Below, piece after piece: positions 12,100 to 25,125 of a stretch of 64,000 bases of DNA. The notes under the pieces were generated by a model. That model was not told the DNA's origin, ran no database searches, and saw only the letters and a list, made by a program, of their open reading frames with translations. The translations under genes and the position numbers were made by a program. Source of the stretch: Lasioglossum baleicum (taxonomy: Eukaryota; Arthropoda; Insecta; Hymenoptera; Halictidae); assembly GCF_051020765.1 (NCBI RefSeq), contig NC_134942.1, positions 4,402,001-4,466,000 of the forward strand. Reading direction: 5' to 3'. Each line of letters opens with the position of its first letter. Within the stretch, counting starts at the first letter, position 1.

Positions 12100-12788
12100 C
12101 TTATTAATTCTTTTTAGATTTAAGCAAATATGTATATGTATTAAGAGAAATTTTTATTACAAGTAGAATTCGCCACATAAGGAGCAGGAAAATTTAACTT
12201 GCATAAATATTTTCGTACTACAAGTGGTGTGTGTATATAGATTATATTAAAAACTTTACCTAAGGTATTGCAATCAGTGGCGCTAACGGAGTGTCTATTT
12301 ATGCAGAGTAATGCGACTTCCGGCAACCCTTGACTTTCGCGTAGTCAACACATCGAAGAATATTCATTGGATCAGACGACGCGTTTCAAAAACACTCATT
12401 GTCAAGCAACGACGAATATTTAATTATTCTACCGTCAAGTTCAGCGGCCTATCGGGGGAGCGGCTGATCTTTCCGTTAGGGTGTTTTGAATTTCGGGAGC
12501 GGAAGTTTCCATAGGTGAGCAAAATGAATTGACCCATAATATATATGTACACTGCTGTGCAAAAGAAAGACGCACCCGGCCATAATTAATAGAAAACCGT
12601 AAAAAATCAAACAAGATCACAGTAAGTTTTGAAAAAGGATTCCGCTGTTCAATTAAATTATTCTGAGGATATGTGTTATTGCGGATTATCTAATACTTTA
12701 AATGCAATAAATCAATCATTGTACAATACAATTTCTACATAAAGATATTGTTTGTCATTATATCTTACAATTATATATGTATACTGGG
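12100..12788. other. Spacer, nothing recognised
   Basis: AT-rich, with short unconvincing ORFs only. Confidence 0.4.
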
Positions 12789-13045
12789 TCAGGGCCCGCT
12801 CCAGCGGTTACGACGCCCTGGGCAAAAAGACAAATTGCCGCCCCTTAAGAACAGTGGCGCACCCAGGATTTAAGCACCGAGTTGAACAAAATCACCTTTC
12901 TTTTTTTTTATTAGCAAAAATGTCAACGGTAGCCTGAAATTTTCTATTAATTGAGTATTAAAAACATCAATATTTTTCTCACACTTATATATACAGCCAA
13001 AATGACGCCCTTATATTTCGATATTTTGCCGCCCCGGGCCAGAGT
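12789..13045. mobile_element. Degenerate hAT-like fragment
   Basis: A GC-rich start (CAGGGCCCGC) and an inverted GC-rich end (CCCCGGGCCAG near 13035) enclose AT-rich sequence. The words CAGTGGCGCACCCAGGATTT inside resemble another element terminus. No clean target duplication was seen. Confidence 0.35.
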
Positions 13046-13104
13046 TGTGCTAATTCAATTACATTGTATTTCAATTAATAGTAATTCAATTACTAAGTAT
13101 TTTA

Positions 13105-13330
13105 ATCAGATTTGCAATTGAAATACAATATAATTGAAACACAATGTAATTGAAATACAATGTAATTGAAATACAATATAATTGAAATGCAAGTTATAAT
13201 TGAATTACAGTATAATTGAAATACAATATACTTGAAATACAATATAATTGAAACACAATGTAATTGAAATACAATGTGTAATTGAAATACAATATAATTG
13301 AAATACAATATAATTGAAATATAATCTAAT
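13105..13330. repeat. 16-bp tandem repeat (ATAATTGAAATACAAT)
   Basis: About 14 imperfect head-to-tail copies of a 16-bp AT-rich unit, with occasional 2-bp insertions. The same word appears singly in intron 3 of the synthase genes, so it may have expanded from that element. Confidence 0.8.
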
Positions 13331-13339
13331 AAAAATACA

Positions 13340-14020
13340 GCTCTCCAAATTATAGCCCAAAACTTGGAAGAACTTGCGATATATTTTTATATTTTTCTTT
13401 CATATACAGTAACCGCGGGTTTACTGTCCAACAGCCGTGTTCTGCACGGACAGTATTCCCGCAATGACATCATTTTTTTCACAATGTAACACCAATATTT
13501 AATCTTCTTTAATTTTCATGATTATTTTATGGAACTTTCGCCAACATATTCGTGGCATTTTTCTAATGCAAAATGGTACCAAACACGATATAATTTCAAC
13601 TGTATTTAGTGATATAATCGACGATGAAAGTTTCGAACGCAACGAAGAAAAGCGTATTGGAAAGAAAGAGACGCGGTTGTCGAGTCAATGTGTCGTGTTC
13701 ACACCGATATACCCGAGCCGAGAAGATTCGGAATCAGCGCAAAAAACTCTATCAGAAGGACCCAACAGTATATTGAAAACAAATTTGGTGTTGGACAGTG
13801 TAATCGGAGCTTGAAATAGAAAACAGGGAAAATGCTGAACACAAAATCACCATTTTCAATCAGCTACGATCTTTTATAGAAATTTTTCGGTCAAAGTCAC
13901 ACGGGGGCAAGCTTGACCACCATCGGGTTCAATCGATGGAATTCTCAAAGGTCATTATGCAGATCACCACTCAGGAATATTCAGAGAAGGACCGCTAGGC
14001 CCCATTTAGTGGGGACGATC
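13340..14020 (+). other. Upstream flank of synthase A
   Basis: This holds an unrecognised 98-codon frame at 13518-13814 with no domain I know. From about 13850 it matches the upstream flanks of copies B, C, D and E. Proximal regulatory sequence probably lies here. Confidence 0.35.
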
Positions 14021-14025
14021 ATGGT

Positions 14026-14034
14026 TATAAAAAG
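14026..14034 (+). promoter_or_regulatory. TATA box of synthase A
   Basis: TATAAAAAG sits 275 nt before the ATG within a block conserved in copies B to E. Transcription would start near 14055-14060. The leader that follows is unspliced by eye and contains no ATG before 14301. Confidence 0.65.
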
Positions 14035-14300
14035 CCCTTGCACATTTTGTTCGATCTTGAGTCGCGTGAGTGGTCCTCCAGTGTTGATTAGGTGACGTTC
14101 CCCATTGACTAACTCTTACTGTCAGTCACTGAACCAGAAGCCCTCTGGTCTGTTCGCGGTGCGGATTCGAATTGCATAGTTTGATCTCCCACTGCGAATA
14201 TCGAGTTGAACGGAATCGCGGCTCGGTGGTTCCGTGATCGTGGATCATCGGTGATCAATTTGAGCATCGATCAAGAAAGAGGACCGATCGGGAAAGAAAG

Positions 14301-17300
14301 ATGTCGGTACCAAACTCGCGCAAGATGGACTCGTCGAGTTACGTTGCACCGGCACCTGGCGAAGAAGTGGTCATCACGGGTATCGCCGGTCGCTTCCCGG
14401 AGAGTGAAAACGTGCAGCAACTGAAGGACAACCTGATGAACAAAGTCGACATGATCACGGACAACTATGTTCGGTGGCGACTAGGTGACGCTCTGAAGTT
14501 TTGCAGAAATTCATTGGAGGAGTTGGAGCACGTCTCCAGAGTAACAATGTTTCTTTGGAACAGATCACGCTGAAATACCGCGAGACGGTGGCAAGGTGAA
14601 CAATATGGAAAAGTTCGACGCAATCTTCTTCGGCGTCCACTACAAACAGGCTCATACCTTGGACCCAATGTGCAGGACGCTGCTGGAACACGCGTTCGAG
14701 GCTATCGTTGACGCTGGGGTGAACCCCAGGCAGCTACGGGGAACCAACACAGGGGTCGTTATCGGATCTTGTATCAGCGAGTCGGAGAAGACTTGGTTCT
14801 ACGAAAAACTGCAGGTGGATGTCACGTGATCTATTCAGTTTTCGAACTGAACAGATTGGACAGAACAACACAGATATTTTCAGTTTGGAATTTTTCTTGT
14901 TCAATTGTTGGATGTCTGTATCTTGTAGGCAAACGGGTTCGGCATCACCGGATGCAGCAGAGCTATGCTAGCGAACAGGATCTCCTACTTCTTCGGACTG
15001 CACGGGCCTTCCTACGCGATAGACACTGCTTGCAGCTCGAGTTTGGTCGCGTTGGATCAGGCTTACAGGTTGATCCAGACCGGAGTCTGCGATCAGGTGA
15101 TACTGGGTGGCTCGAACCTCTGTCTGCACCCCTACGTGTCTCTCCAGTTCGCGCGTCTCGGTACGTACAGTACTGTCGATGCGACATAAACGGCCTTTCA
15201 ATAACAGCGATAGAGCTTTGAATTGAAATAAGACGAAAAATACATTGTACTTGAATACAATATCATATAAATAACCACCACGATTGCGTTTGGTGGAGTG
15301 AATACGATAAACCCGATTTTCGATGACTGCAGCTATAAATCAGATCGTATCGCACTGATAACACAAATTGTACAATGAAATCAACATTTATTGTACTATG
15401 AATTCATTAATAAATAAACCCTAGAATTTAACCGTGTTTGCTTTAAAATCATTAACAGATTGTGGTTTATTGGAATAAACAAGAGACTTAAAATGGCCCC
15501 ACAAGAAAAATCATGGTGAGGTCAAGTCGTAAGATCCTGGAGGCCAATTGACAGTCGCATTTCTCAAATTTCAAATTGGGTTTGTCGTGTTCACTCCATC
15601 AAACGCAATCGTCGTGGTCATTTATATGACATTGTATTTCATGTATAATGCCATTCCGAATTTACTTTCAAATAAAGCAATGCGTACTAGATTATCTTCC
15701 GTATCTTTCGTTTTATTTCAATTCAAAGTTCTGTCGTTCTTATCGAATGATCCTTTAGTAACGCTTCGACAGGCTCCAACTTTAGACGAGGCGCTACAAT
15801 ACTTATCGACAAGAGCTAAAACGATCGAACTATATACGTGCTCGATGCACAGGTGTCCTGTCGACGGATTGCCGTTGTAAATCGTTCGACGCCAAAGCGA
15901 ACGGCTACGTGCGCAGCGAGGCAATCAGCGTGATCTTCCTGCAGAAGGCGAAGGTTGCCAAACGAATTTACGCGACGGTGGTCTACACAAAGTCGAACTG
16001 CGATGGGTATAAAGAACAGGGGATTACGTTCCCTGCCAGCGCTATACAAAAGATGCTGTTGGAGGACTTCTACCGGGAGTGCAAACTATCCCCGACTATC
16101 TTATCCTATCTGGAAGCTCATGGGACTGGAACCAGCGTCGGTGACCCTGAGGAGCTTCACGCTATCGAGCAAGTCTTCGTGAAAAACAGAAGCTCTCCTC
16201 TTAGGATAGGTTCTGTCAAGTCAAATTTGGGACACACCGAACCTGCCAGTGGTCTCTGCTCTGTGGCCAAGGTATATTTGTAACTGTCATCCTGATTGTT
16301 AGACTGCGGAAGTTTATGTATTTTGCAATTTTCGATCTTTAAGAAGGGAAACCAAATACAATATTATTTTCAGTGGTAGTAGCCTTCATAGATCTGAAAC
16401 ATATCAAAATTTGACTAGATTCTGGCGAAGGGTATATTCTGGCATGTTTCGAAAATTTTCAGAAGCCATAAATGCATAAAGATCCGCAGTCTACTGACTG
16501 TAATCACTATAGCCCCCGGATGTTTATGCAAAATAAAAAGTTTCTGTACCAATTGTGAGATGGAGGAGCTAATATAAATTTATATTCTTCCTTAATAATT
16601 TCAATGTCTTGAAAATAACAACATTTCATGTTTTCACTGTTTCAAATTGCACTTGTTGATTTTTGTTACAAATGCATAAAATCCGGAGTCTAGTAATCAG
16701 AATCGACAGATGGTTGATCCACTACCGAACGAAAATTTGTCTAGATCGTGATTGCTATGGAGTCCGGCTTGATACCACCGAACCTGCACTTCAAGGACCC
16801 CATTCCGGGTATCAAGGGCTTCGAGGAAGGAACGCTCCAAGTAATCACGGAACCAACCCCATGGGACGGTGGTTACGTGGGTATAAACTCGTTTGGTTTT
16901 GGGGGCGCGAATGCGCACATTCTCTTGAAATCTCACACCAAGGAGAAGGTGAACAATGGTGCACCTGCCGACGACTTACCTAGGCTCGTAGCTATGTCTG
17001 GTCGAAACGAAGAAGCTTTGGATATTCTCCTGAATTATGTTAGTTGGATAAGCAAAACTATTAGCGATACTCCAGAGAGAGAGAGATAGTGGATAAGAAA
17101 TAATTGATTTTGTAGGTGGAGAGTATACCAGTCGATGTGGAATTCGTTCGATTATTGCACGACGTTCATTCCGAGGACATAGCCGGTAACATGTTCAGGG
17201 GTTACACCATTGTTGGGTCGAAGGTATCCGAGAAGCCGCCTAGGGAGATTCAGGAATATCCTGGCATGAAGAGACCTGTCTGGTTCGTTTTCTCTGGAAT

Positions 17301-20300
17301 GGGATCCCAGTGGCCTGGCATGGGTACTTATCGCCGTACATTGTTTGAAAGAGCAGTGTCTATAGGATCTGTAACTTGTACGATTTGTCCACTAACTTGA
17401 CATTACCATTGGAACCAGGTGAATCGCTGATGAGATTCCCCATCTTCGCCAAAGCCATCCAGAAGTGCGACGCGGCTCTGAAACCCTTCGGCGTGGACAT
17501 TGTCGACATTATCACGAACAAGGACAAGAAAACCTTCGACAACATTCTGAATTCGTTCGTGGGAATCGCCGCGGTGCAGGTAGAACTCGCACGGTTAAAT
17601 GTTCGCGAACACCGATCGGGATTCGAGCACTCACAAATACATGATGATTGTAGATCGGTCTTGTGGATCTTCTGGTGTCTCTTGGCATCGTGCCGGACAA
17701 CATAATCGGCCATTCTGTCGGAGAACTAGGTTGCGCTTATGCCGATGGCTGCTTCACAGCCGAGCAAATGATCCTTTCGGCTTATTCGAGAGGTCTTGCG
17801 TCTATCGAGACCAAAATGATTCGAGGATCCATGGCAGCGGTCGGCATGGGTTACGAGGATATCAAGGATCTCTGTCCACCGGATATAGAGGTGGCTTGTC
17901 ATAACGGTCCAGACAGTTCTACCATCAGCGGTCCGGCAGAGTCTATGAAGAAGTTTGTAGCCGAACTACAGGTCTTTCATCAAAATAATACGATTTAGAA
18001 ACAGAAATTAGAAGTTTTGTACATATCAATCTCAACAAAACAAAATCTTTCAGGCCAGCAAAATCTTCGCCAAGGAAGTACCGTGTAGTAATATCGCCTA
18101 CCACAGCCGCTACATCGCAGAGGCTGGTCCGAAATTGCTCACGTACCTGAAGAAGGTGATCCCTGATCCAAAACCGCGTAGTCCCAAGTGGTTGAGCACT
18201 TCTGTGAGCCAGAACCAGTGGTCTTCACCGGCGGCACAGTTCTCCTCGGCAGAGTATCACACCAACAACCTCTTGAACTGTGTCTTGTTCGCGGAAACCG
18301 CCACGATGATTCCTGAAGACGCCATAGCCATCGAGATCGCTCCTCACGGTCTCCTCCAGGCTATCTTGAAGAGATCGCTGGGTCCGAACGTAACGAACGT
18401 CCCTCTAACGATGCGAGGCCACAAGGACAATGTAGAATACTTCCTGCAAGCTCTTGGGAAGCTGTACAATGCAGGCATACAGTTACAGTTGGCCAACATC
18501 TATCCGCCTGTAGAGTTCCCTGTTAGTCGCAACACACCGATGATCTCGCCACACATAAGGTTCATACCGATACACTATTATTTCAGTCCCATGACTAAGG
18601 ACACTTCTTTTCGACGATAGAAAAAAATTGTTCGCGTCTTATTTAGTAAGAAACAATATTCGAACAATTTACTGAGAGGTGTGGTTTTTCAGATGGGATC
18701 ACTCGAACGATTGGTTTGTGCCCGTTTACACGCAACGTCAGAAAATCACCACGTCGGAGAGAGTTCTCGACATCTGTTTGACAGACGAATTGTACGAATA
18801 CATGGTCCACCATATAATCGACGGAAGGAATCTGATTCCAGCCACAGGATACCTGCTCTTGGTATGGGAGACAATCTCTCTGCTGCAGGGAAAGCTGTTC
18901 GACGAGGTATCCGTCGTCTTTGAAAACATTCGATTCGAGCGCGCCACTACCATCCCTAAGGATGGCACAGTCCAACTGACGGTCATGGTCCAGAGAGGTA
19001 AACGTCCATGATATTTCTTGAAACGAGAAGCGATGTCACATCGTCCGTTTTCTGAGAGTTAAACCAGTATGTATTTCCAGGGTCTGGCAAGTTCGAGGTA
19101 TCCGAGGGAACCACGACCGTGGTATCTGGAATGATTCGCACGACAAACAATCCCGCGCAAGAGATGATCCGTACCGAACTCCTACCGGAAATCAATGACG
19201 ACGAACCCTTGACCAACAATGATATATACACGGAACTGAAATTACGTGGCTACGACTACACAGGAATATTCAAAGGACTGAAGAGCGCCTCTATCAGGGG
19301 AACAAGGGGCCATATCCAGTGGAGGAAGAATTGGGCCGCTTTTCTGGACAGCATGTTGCAGATTAAACTGCTAGGTCTAGACACCAGAGCTCTATACGTG
19401 CCTACGGCTATAAGAAAGATGACGGTGGACGTCAAAGCCCATACCGACAAGGTCCGGAACTTCGGCGAGGAGAGTATCGGTACGTTGTCTCGAATAACAT
19501 TTAAGAGATTTCTTTCAACCGAGACACTCGGTATAGATACACTGGGTGTAAAAACTATTCGTACACCTTTTAAAAACGAATAACTTTTTCAAAACCAAGC
19601 TGTTCCGTCCAATTTAAAAAAAGTTATTCGTTTTTAATAGGTGTACGAAAACTTTGTATATTAGAGATGGTGGTTTTGAACATGTACTAAAATAGGGATC
19701 TTTACTCTGTACATCTTAACAGAAGAGAACATATATGTAACCTTGATGTTCAACAAAACTAAATTGCAGATCTACCGGTCCATGTATACTCCGAGTACGA
19801 CGCCATAGTCTCCGCGGGCGTGGAGATCCGTGGGCTAAAGGCGAATGCTATTCAGCGGCGCAAGGTCATGGCGGACCCTATTCTCGAAGAATACAAATTC
19901 GTGGCACACCGAGACAAGGCAGAGACCAGCCTCGAGGAGATGGTTATTATATCTTCCCAGGTGGCTTTAGAGTGCAGCTTACTGACCACCCCAAAGATAC
20001 TGGAACTGATCGATCCCGAGGACAACTTGCCCGTCGAGGAAGTACTCACGCCTACCGTCCTCAAGGTGTTAGGCGATCAGCCGATGATTCGACCAAAGAT
20101 GATGCTGGCAGCGAACGCGGAGAAGTACGAAAACCTGCCAGACCTCGAGAAGATTACCGTGGTAGAGCCGAACAAGTTGCCAGAGGACGGATCCATTTTT
20201 ATGGCTGTCGCCTACGACATCTTAACGAAGGAGAGGCAACGTTACCTCGACCAGCTGATGCAGGCTATCGCCGAAGACGGGTTTATTCTGACCAAGGAGA

Positions 20301-23300
20301 GCATAGTGAACAGCGACACTTATTTGTACATTCGAGGATACGAACTGGCTATTGTGCTGGAGAAAAGCTACAAAGGCCAGACCCTGTTGCTTCTGAAGAG
20401 GTTGGAGAAAATACCCAGGATCACGGAAGTCGTTTACGTGAACAATAATGAATTCAGCTGGCTGAGTAAGGTGAAAGAAACGCTGAAGGCCCAGGAAGGG
20501 AAGAAGAGAAGCGAACGAGACACGAGATTAGTCCTGGTTGCTGAAGGAGACTTGGAGAATGGGGCTCTGGGCATGGTCAAGTGTCTCAGAAGAGAACCCT
20601 GCGGCGAAGTTGCGAAAACAGTGATCATACAGGATGAGAATGCTCCCAAGTTCTCGTTGGATGATCCGTTCTATTCCGACCAACTTGACATTGACATCGG
20701 CATTAACATTCTACGGCCAGGAAGGGTTTGGGGCACTTATAGGCATCTGCGTCTGCCACATCCGAAACCTATTCCTCTGCCTCATTGCTTCGTGAATATA
20801 CCGGTATGTAAAAATGAGGGAAAAACGTGAAAAAGAAATAAAAATTGAAAAGTATTAGGTAATAACCGACCGGTGATACGTTAATAATGTTCGTTTAACA
20901 GGTGAGAGGAGATCTGAGTTCCCTTCAATGGACTGAGGGCAATATCAAACCGGATCCGAACAACGCAAACCTCATCAAAGTAATCTACTCTTCCTTGAAC
21001 TTCAGGGACGTGATGTTGGCCACCGGTAAACTGATGCCTGAAGCCATCACGCAGAACAGAGAGCTGAACGAGTGTCTAATCGGCTTCGAGTTCAGTGGAA
21101 TAGACACCACTGGACGCAGAATGATGGGTTTCGCTCAAAGCAGGTATGAGATCATTCCGAAATAAATGAATAATTCTTTTGAATCCCCCCTATACTCCTG
21201 GTCTAACTATCTGTCTCATCAGGTGTATATCGAACCTGATCGTTCCACTGACTCTGAACACGTGGACCATACCGGATAAATGGTCCTTGGAGGATGCAGC
21301 GACCATACCCGGTGCATACTTTACTGTTCTTTATGCGTTCTACTATTTTGGTAGAATAAGTAAGGGTGAGAAGGTTCTGATCCACGCTGGTAGCGGTGCT
21401 GTCGGTCAAGCTGCGATCAACATTGCCCTTTCCGAGAACTGCGAGGTCTTCACCACCGTCGGAACAGCGGAAAAGAGGAAGTTCATCAGGGAAACGTTCC
21501 CCAGCATCCCTGACGATCACATTGGTAACTCGAGAGACACTAGTTTCGAGCAAATGGTGATGCGAGAGACCAATGGCGAAGGCGTGGACATCGTCTTGAA
21601 CTCATTGGCCGAGGACAAGCTCCTGGCATCGGTTCGGTGTTTGAAATACCGAGGCCGATTCCTGGAGATCGGTAAGTTTGACATGGCAGCGAACAACCAG
21701 CTGGGACTAGAGATCTTCTTAAAGGAAGCTAGCTTCCATGGAGTGATGATGGACGCTATGATCAGCGGGCTTTATAGGGATGTTCAGAAAAATGTGCACG
21801 ACTTCATTGTCTCGCGAATAAACAACGATTGTATCAAACCTTTGGCTAGGAAGTGCTTCGAGAAGGATGAAGTGGAGGCTGCGTTTAGATACATGGCTGC
21901 TGGCAAGCATATAGGAAAGGTATTCGTCGTTCATTTTGTACACTACCCTTAGCAGGAGAGGAGGGATGATTTTCACCTGTGGACTCGTGTAATTGTTCTC
22001 AGATTCTGATCAAAGTGGGCAACGAGAAGGAACCGTTGAATACGCCAGTGCTAGGCTATCCACGCTTCCACGCTGCTCCGGACAAGAGTTATGTGATTGT
22101 TGGTGGCCTGGGTGGCCTTGGACTGGAGATGGCCGACTGGCTGGTAATCCGAGGTGCCAAGAACCTGGTGTTCGTCTCTCGCAATGGTATCAAGACTGGG
22201 TACCAGCGTATGAGGACGAGCGTCTGGAAATCGTACGGTGTGAAGGTCCTCATCATTTCCGGCGTAGACGCGTCGAAGAGTGACGATTGTGAGTTCATCC
22301 TTAAGTCCGCGGAGAAACAAGCTCCTGTGGACGGTGTATTCAACCTGGCAGCGCTCTTGAACGACTGTCTGTGCGTTGACCAGACGGAGCAGAGTTTCGA
22401 GGAAAGCATGAGGCCCAAGGCAGGCATCACCAAGCAGTTAGACTTACTCACGAGGACGATCTGCCCGAAGCTTCGTCACTTTGTCGTGTTCTCCTCCCTC
22501 TCCTGTGGAAGAGGAAGTCCTGGCCAGACTAATTATGGTATGGGCAACGCGGTGTTAGAGAGAATCTGCGAGAGGAGGGTCGAAGAAGGTCTGCCAGCCA
22601 TGGCAATCGAGTGGGGAGCCGTGGGAGATGTTGGTCTGGCTGCCAAACTGCTTGAAGATAAGAAACAGCTCGTGGTCGGAGGGACCTTGCAGCAGAGGAT
22701 ATCCTCGTGCCTGGAAGAGCTGGACAAGTTCCTCTGTCATAGCCGTCCCATCGTGGCTAGCATGGTGGTAGCGGAGAAACGACCCAGCGCCAACGAAGCT
22801 AGTACTGTCCTCGAGGCAGTGATGGCTATTATGAGTATGTAACGATTCGCTAATCAATACATTGAAAACAAATATATGTCGTTTCACGTTATTGTTCATT
22901 TAATCAATCAATTTTCTCGATGCAGGCATCAAGGATCTTAAGAACGTAAGTCAGAGCTCTTCTCTAGCGGACCTCGGAATGGACTCCATGATGGCCGTGG
23001 AGATAAAGCAAACGCTAGAGCGCGATTTCGAAGTATGTCTGACCGCCCAGGACATCCGAGTCTTGAACATAGCCAAGCTGGTAGAAATGTCCGCGAAGGA
23101 CACCAAGAAACAGACCAAGCAGGTTGCAAAAACTGTCACGAAGACAGAGAATTTGGTTGGCATGCAGTTGCTTATGAGGACAATGAACGTAGCTATCTTG
23201 AGCACCAATTACTGCGTTGAACTTCCGGTTAAATGCAAGGAAAAACAGAACGCCGTGTTCCTTGTTCCTGGTATCGAAGGAAGCGCTACAGTCTTCGCAC

Positions 23301-24387
23301 CATTGGCGTCTGAATTGAAATGTCCAGCCTATGGCTTGCAGCTGGGAATATACGACACAGGCCTGACTATAGGAGAAATGGCAGACCGTTTGCTACCGGT
23401 ACGTACGCCTAGGACCTTTTCAACTTCCCAAATCTGAAATGTTATGTGCAACTCTGGTTTGTTCCCTCGATTACAATACAGTGTCTTCTTTCAGTATGTC
23501 TTAGAAAAAAGTAAGAACCGAAAAGATTTCACCATAGTAGGGTATTCGTACGGGACGATGATAGCCATCGAACTGGTGAGGAGATTAGAAGCTCGAGGCT
23601 ACGTCGGTCAGCTAATACTTCTGGACGGATCACCCGATTCTATGAAGACTATAAAGACGCAGCATCTCTACGCCACTACGGAGGACGCCTTCCAGAATAA
23701 TCTCTTGGTCGGCATATTGGGCATTACCAATTCGTCACGAACCGAGGAGGTAAAAGCGGCACATTCAAATCTTAATCGCTAAAACTTTGAACTAGAAAAC
23801 TGATTACTGAAACCCTGTCTTTCATATTTCGTATAAAGGCAAGTAATCGATGTGTTCTTGCAGTTCAAAATGGCGTTGACCAAACGCACCACCTGGGAAG
23901 AGAAACTGGAGACGCTACTCGAGTATACAGAAGCTGATGTACATAAAGTGTACACGCCCGAGGCGCAGAAAGCAATCGCCACGTTCATATACAAACGCTT
24001 ACAGATATTAGACGAATATGATTGCGATGCTATGACCCCGCTGAGAACACCCATCACGTTTTTGAAACCGACGTTGGCCATACAAATGCCTGACGAGGCC
24101 TACGGTTTGCGCAAGGTAACACAACCGCGATGCATCAATCAATTAAGTCATCTTCAAACTCGTAATGGTGTTCGTCACTGTGAAATATTTTTCAGTTGAC
24201 TTATGGAAGAGTAACCGTGGGGGAGATAGAGGGCAACCATTTTACCATACTTGATAACAAGAGGAGCGCGGCAGTGATTAACGGCGAACCCGTAGAGGAC
24301 GAGTTCGTGTTCAAAGAGAGTCTAAAACTTATGTCGAACTCAATGGACGTAGAAGTCAAGAACATGTCCGCAATGAAATTGCACTGA
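14301..24387 (+). CDS. FASN: Fatty acid synthase, copy A (complete)
   Basis: Exons: 14301-14484, 14564-14814, 14929-15160, 15853-16271, 16745-17038, 17116-17323, 17419-17579, 17654-17971, 18054-18559, 18693-18997, 19081-19479, 19770-20803, 20902-21143, 21223-21919, 22003-22834, 22926-23398, 23495-23749, 23864-24115, 24196-24387; 2,417 aa, normal for insect FASN. It is a cytosolic multifunctional enzyme making long-chain fatty acids from acetyl- and malonyl-CoA. Ketosynthase: Cys180 (DTACSSS), His312 (EAHGTG), His350. Acyltransferase: Ser604 (GHSVGE), His706. Dehydratase: His898 in HIIDGRNLIP. Enoyl reductase: HAGSGAVGQ near 1572-1580. Ketoreductase: VGGLGGLG near 1783-1790, Tyr1928. ACP: Ser2048 (LGMDS). 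Thioesterase: Ser2203 (GYSYG), His2369. All catalytic residues are present. The start is the first ATG of the leader. Exon 9 uses a weak donor (AG then GTTCAT), also used in the other copies. Orthology to a named FASN cannot be settled by eye. Confidence 0.93.
15190..15755. mobile_element. Inverted-repeat element filling intron 3 of synthase A
   Basis: The left arm (about 15190-15330) and the complement of the right arm (about 15570-15755) align over more than 100 bp. They share AATTGAAATAARACGAAA and TGGAGTGAA words. Homologous elements occupy intron 3 of copies C, D and E, so the insertion preceded the duplications. Confidence 0.6.
16300..16493. mobile_element. hAT-like MITE in synthase A intron 4
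   Basis: TAGACTGCGG at the left and GATCCGCAGTCTA at the right. The flanking 8-mers CTGATTGT and CTGACTGT match at 7 of 8. The equivalent introns of C, D and E carry diverged copies, so it is ancestral to the array. Confidence 0.7.
16510..16696. mobile_element. Second MITE of the same family, adjacent in intron 4
   Basis: It begins TAGCCCCCGGATGTTTATGC and ends GCATAAAATCCGGAGTCTA. Related GTAATCA words flank both sides. It lies directly next to the first MITE. Confidence 0.6.
19559..19650. repeat. Intron 11 hairpin (copy A)
   Basis: The arms at 19559-19590 and 19618-19650 are complementary (CGTACACCTTTTAAAAACGA and inverse) around a loop of about 28 nt. It recurs in C (about 36490-36580) and E (about 63050-63142). 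In D the site is a short degraded remnant near 48300-48360. Confidence 0.65.
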
Positions 24388-24420
24388 AATTTTAGCCTAC
24401 TTATCTTTGTACCGGTCATA

Positions 24421-24426
24421 AATAAA
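24421..24426 (+). terminator. Candidate polyadenylation signal, synthase A
   Basis: AATAAA lies 34 nt after the stop codon. A second AATAAA near 24605 could serve a longer 3' UTR. Confidence 0.45.
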
Positions 24427-24832
24427 TGAAATTGCATTGTCAATGTAACATCTTGCCGTATCTTTTATGCAGAGTCATCGTATCGTACACCAACGCTCAG
24501 ACTATGTAAACTATGCAGCGAAATCGATTGTACTTCATCGATCGGACGTGTGCATAATTAACATTACACCTTGTGTACTCCTTATACTATTGTACCATAG
24601 CGAATAAATGTACCTGTGGTGCGAATAACACTTGCTATTCCTATTCATTGGAACGTTAGATTGTAGAACAAAAGTATCCGGTTAACGTAAATACGTGAAA
24701 CGTGACAACTAATTAATAAGAATATTACACCCAAACACTGTTCATTATGCTTAACATTAACCGCGCGTTAGTGTGTAAATAATATAATTCTACCTTTATC
24801 TTCTCTCCACTCGTGCAACCAATCGTATTCGG
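24427..24832. other. 3' flank of synthase A
   Basis: Sequence homologous to the D flank (53130-54000) and, from ACTGTTCATTATGC onward, to the flanks after B and C. No gene seen. Confidence 0.5.
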
Positions 24833-25117
24833 TAGGGTTGGGCAAAATGTAATTTCAATTACAATAGCAATTACTGTAATTTGAAATTGCAGAAATAAAA
24901 TTACAATTACATGTAATTGTAATTGGTAATTGCAATTACTTAACACAATTACAGTAATTGTAATCGAGTCTAACAATTACTTCAGTACTCTTTTAAACCT
25001 TTTTTTTATGTTTTGGATCCATTTAACCGTTTTCTTATTGTAATTATAGTCCACTTTTGCACATGTAATTGAAGATGTAATTAAATACTCCTGTTAATTA
25101 ATTACTGCCCAACTCTG
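24833..25117. mobile_element. hAT-like MITE rich in AATTAC words, 3' of synthase A
   Basis: The ends are TAGGGTTGGGCA and TGCCCAACTCTG. The flanking 8-mers are GTATTCGG (24825-24832) and GTATTCGC (25118-25125). The interior is almost entirely permuted AATTACAATTAC-type sequence. The same insertion is found 3' of D. Confidence 0.75.
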
Positions 25118-25125
25118 GTATTCGC

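Noticed and set aside
13105..13330. Regular 16-bp repeats as a CRISPR array
   Set aside because: The units are contiguous with no unique spacers, and the genome is eukaryotic.
14965..15187. Long minus-strand and alternate-frame ORFs across the synthase exons
   Set aside because: They mirror GC-richer coding exons, recur at the same place in each copy, and encode no recognisable domains.
17324..17400. Exon 6 reading on as GTYRRTLFERAVS
   Set aside because: This is intron 6. The GTACTT donor after ATGG joins GMG to ESLMRFPIFAKAI, which matches the acyltransferase start; the extension ends in a stop in A, D and E.
18560..18620. Continuation of exon 9 to a stop at 18620
   Set aside because: The frame stays open past the domain boundary, but using the donor AG/GTTCAT at 18560 joins SPHIR to WDHS as in the FAS family and keeps phase in all four copies.
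14301..24387. Bacterial-type polyketide synthase
   Set aside because: Domain order, a single module, the intron structure and motifs such as WDHSNDWFVP and GYSYG fit animal FASN.
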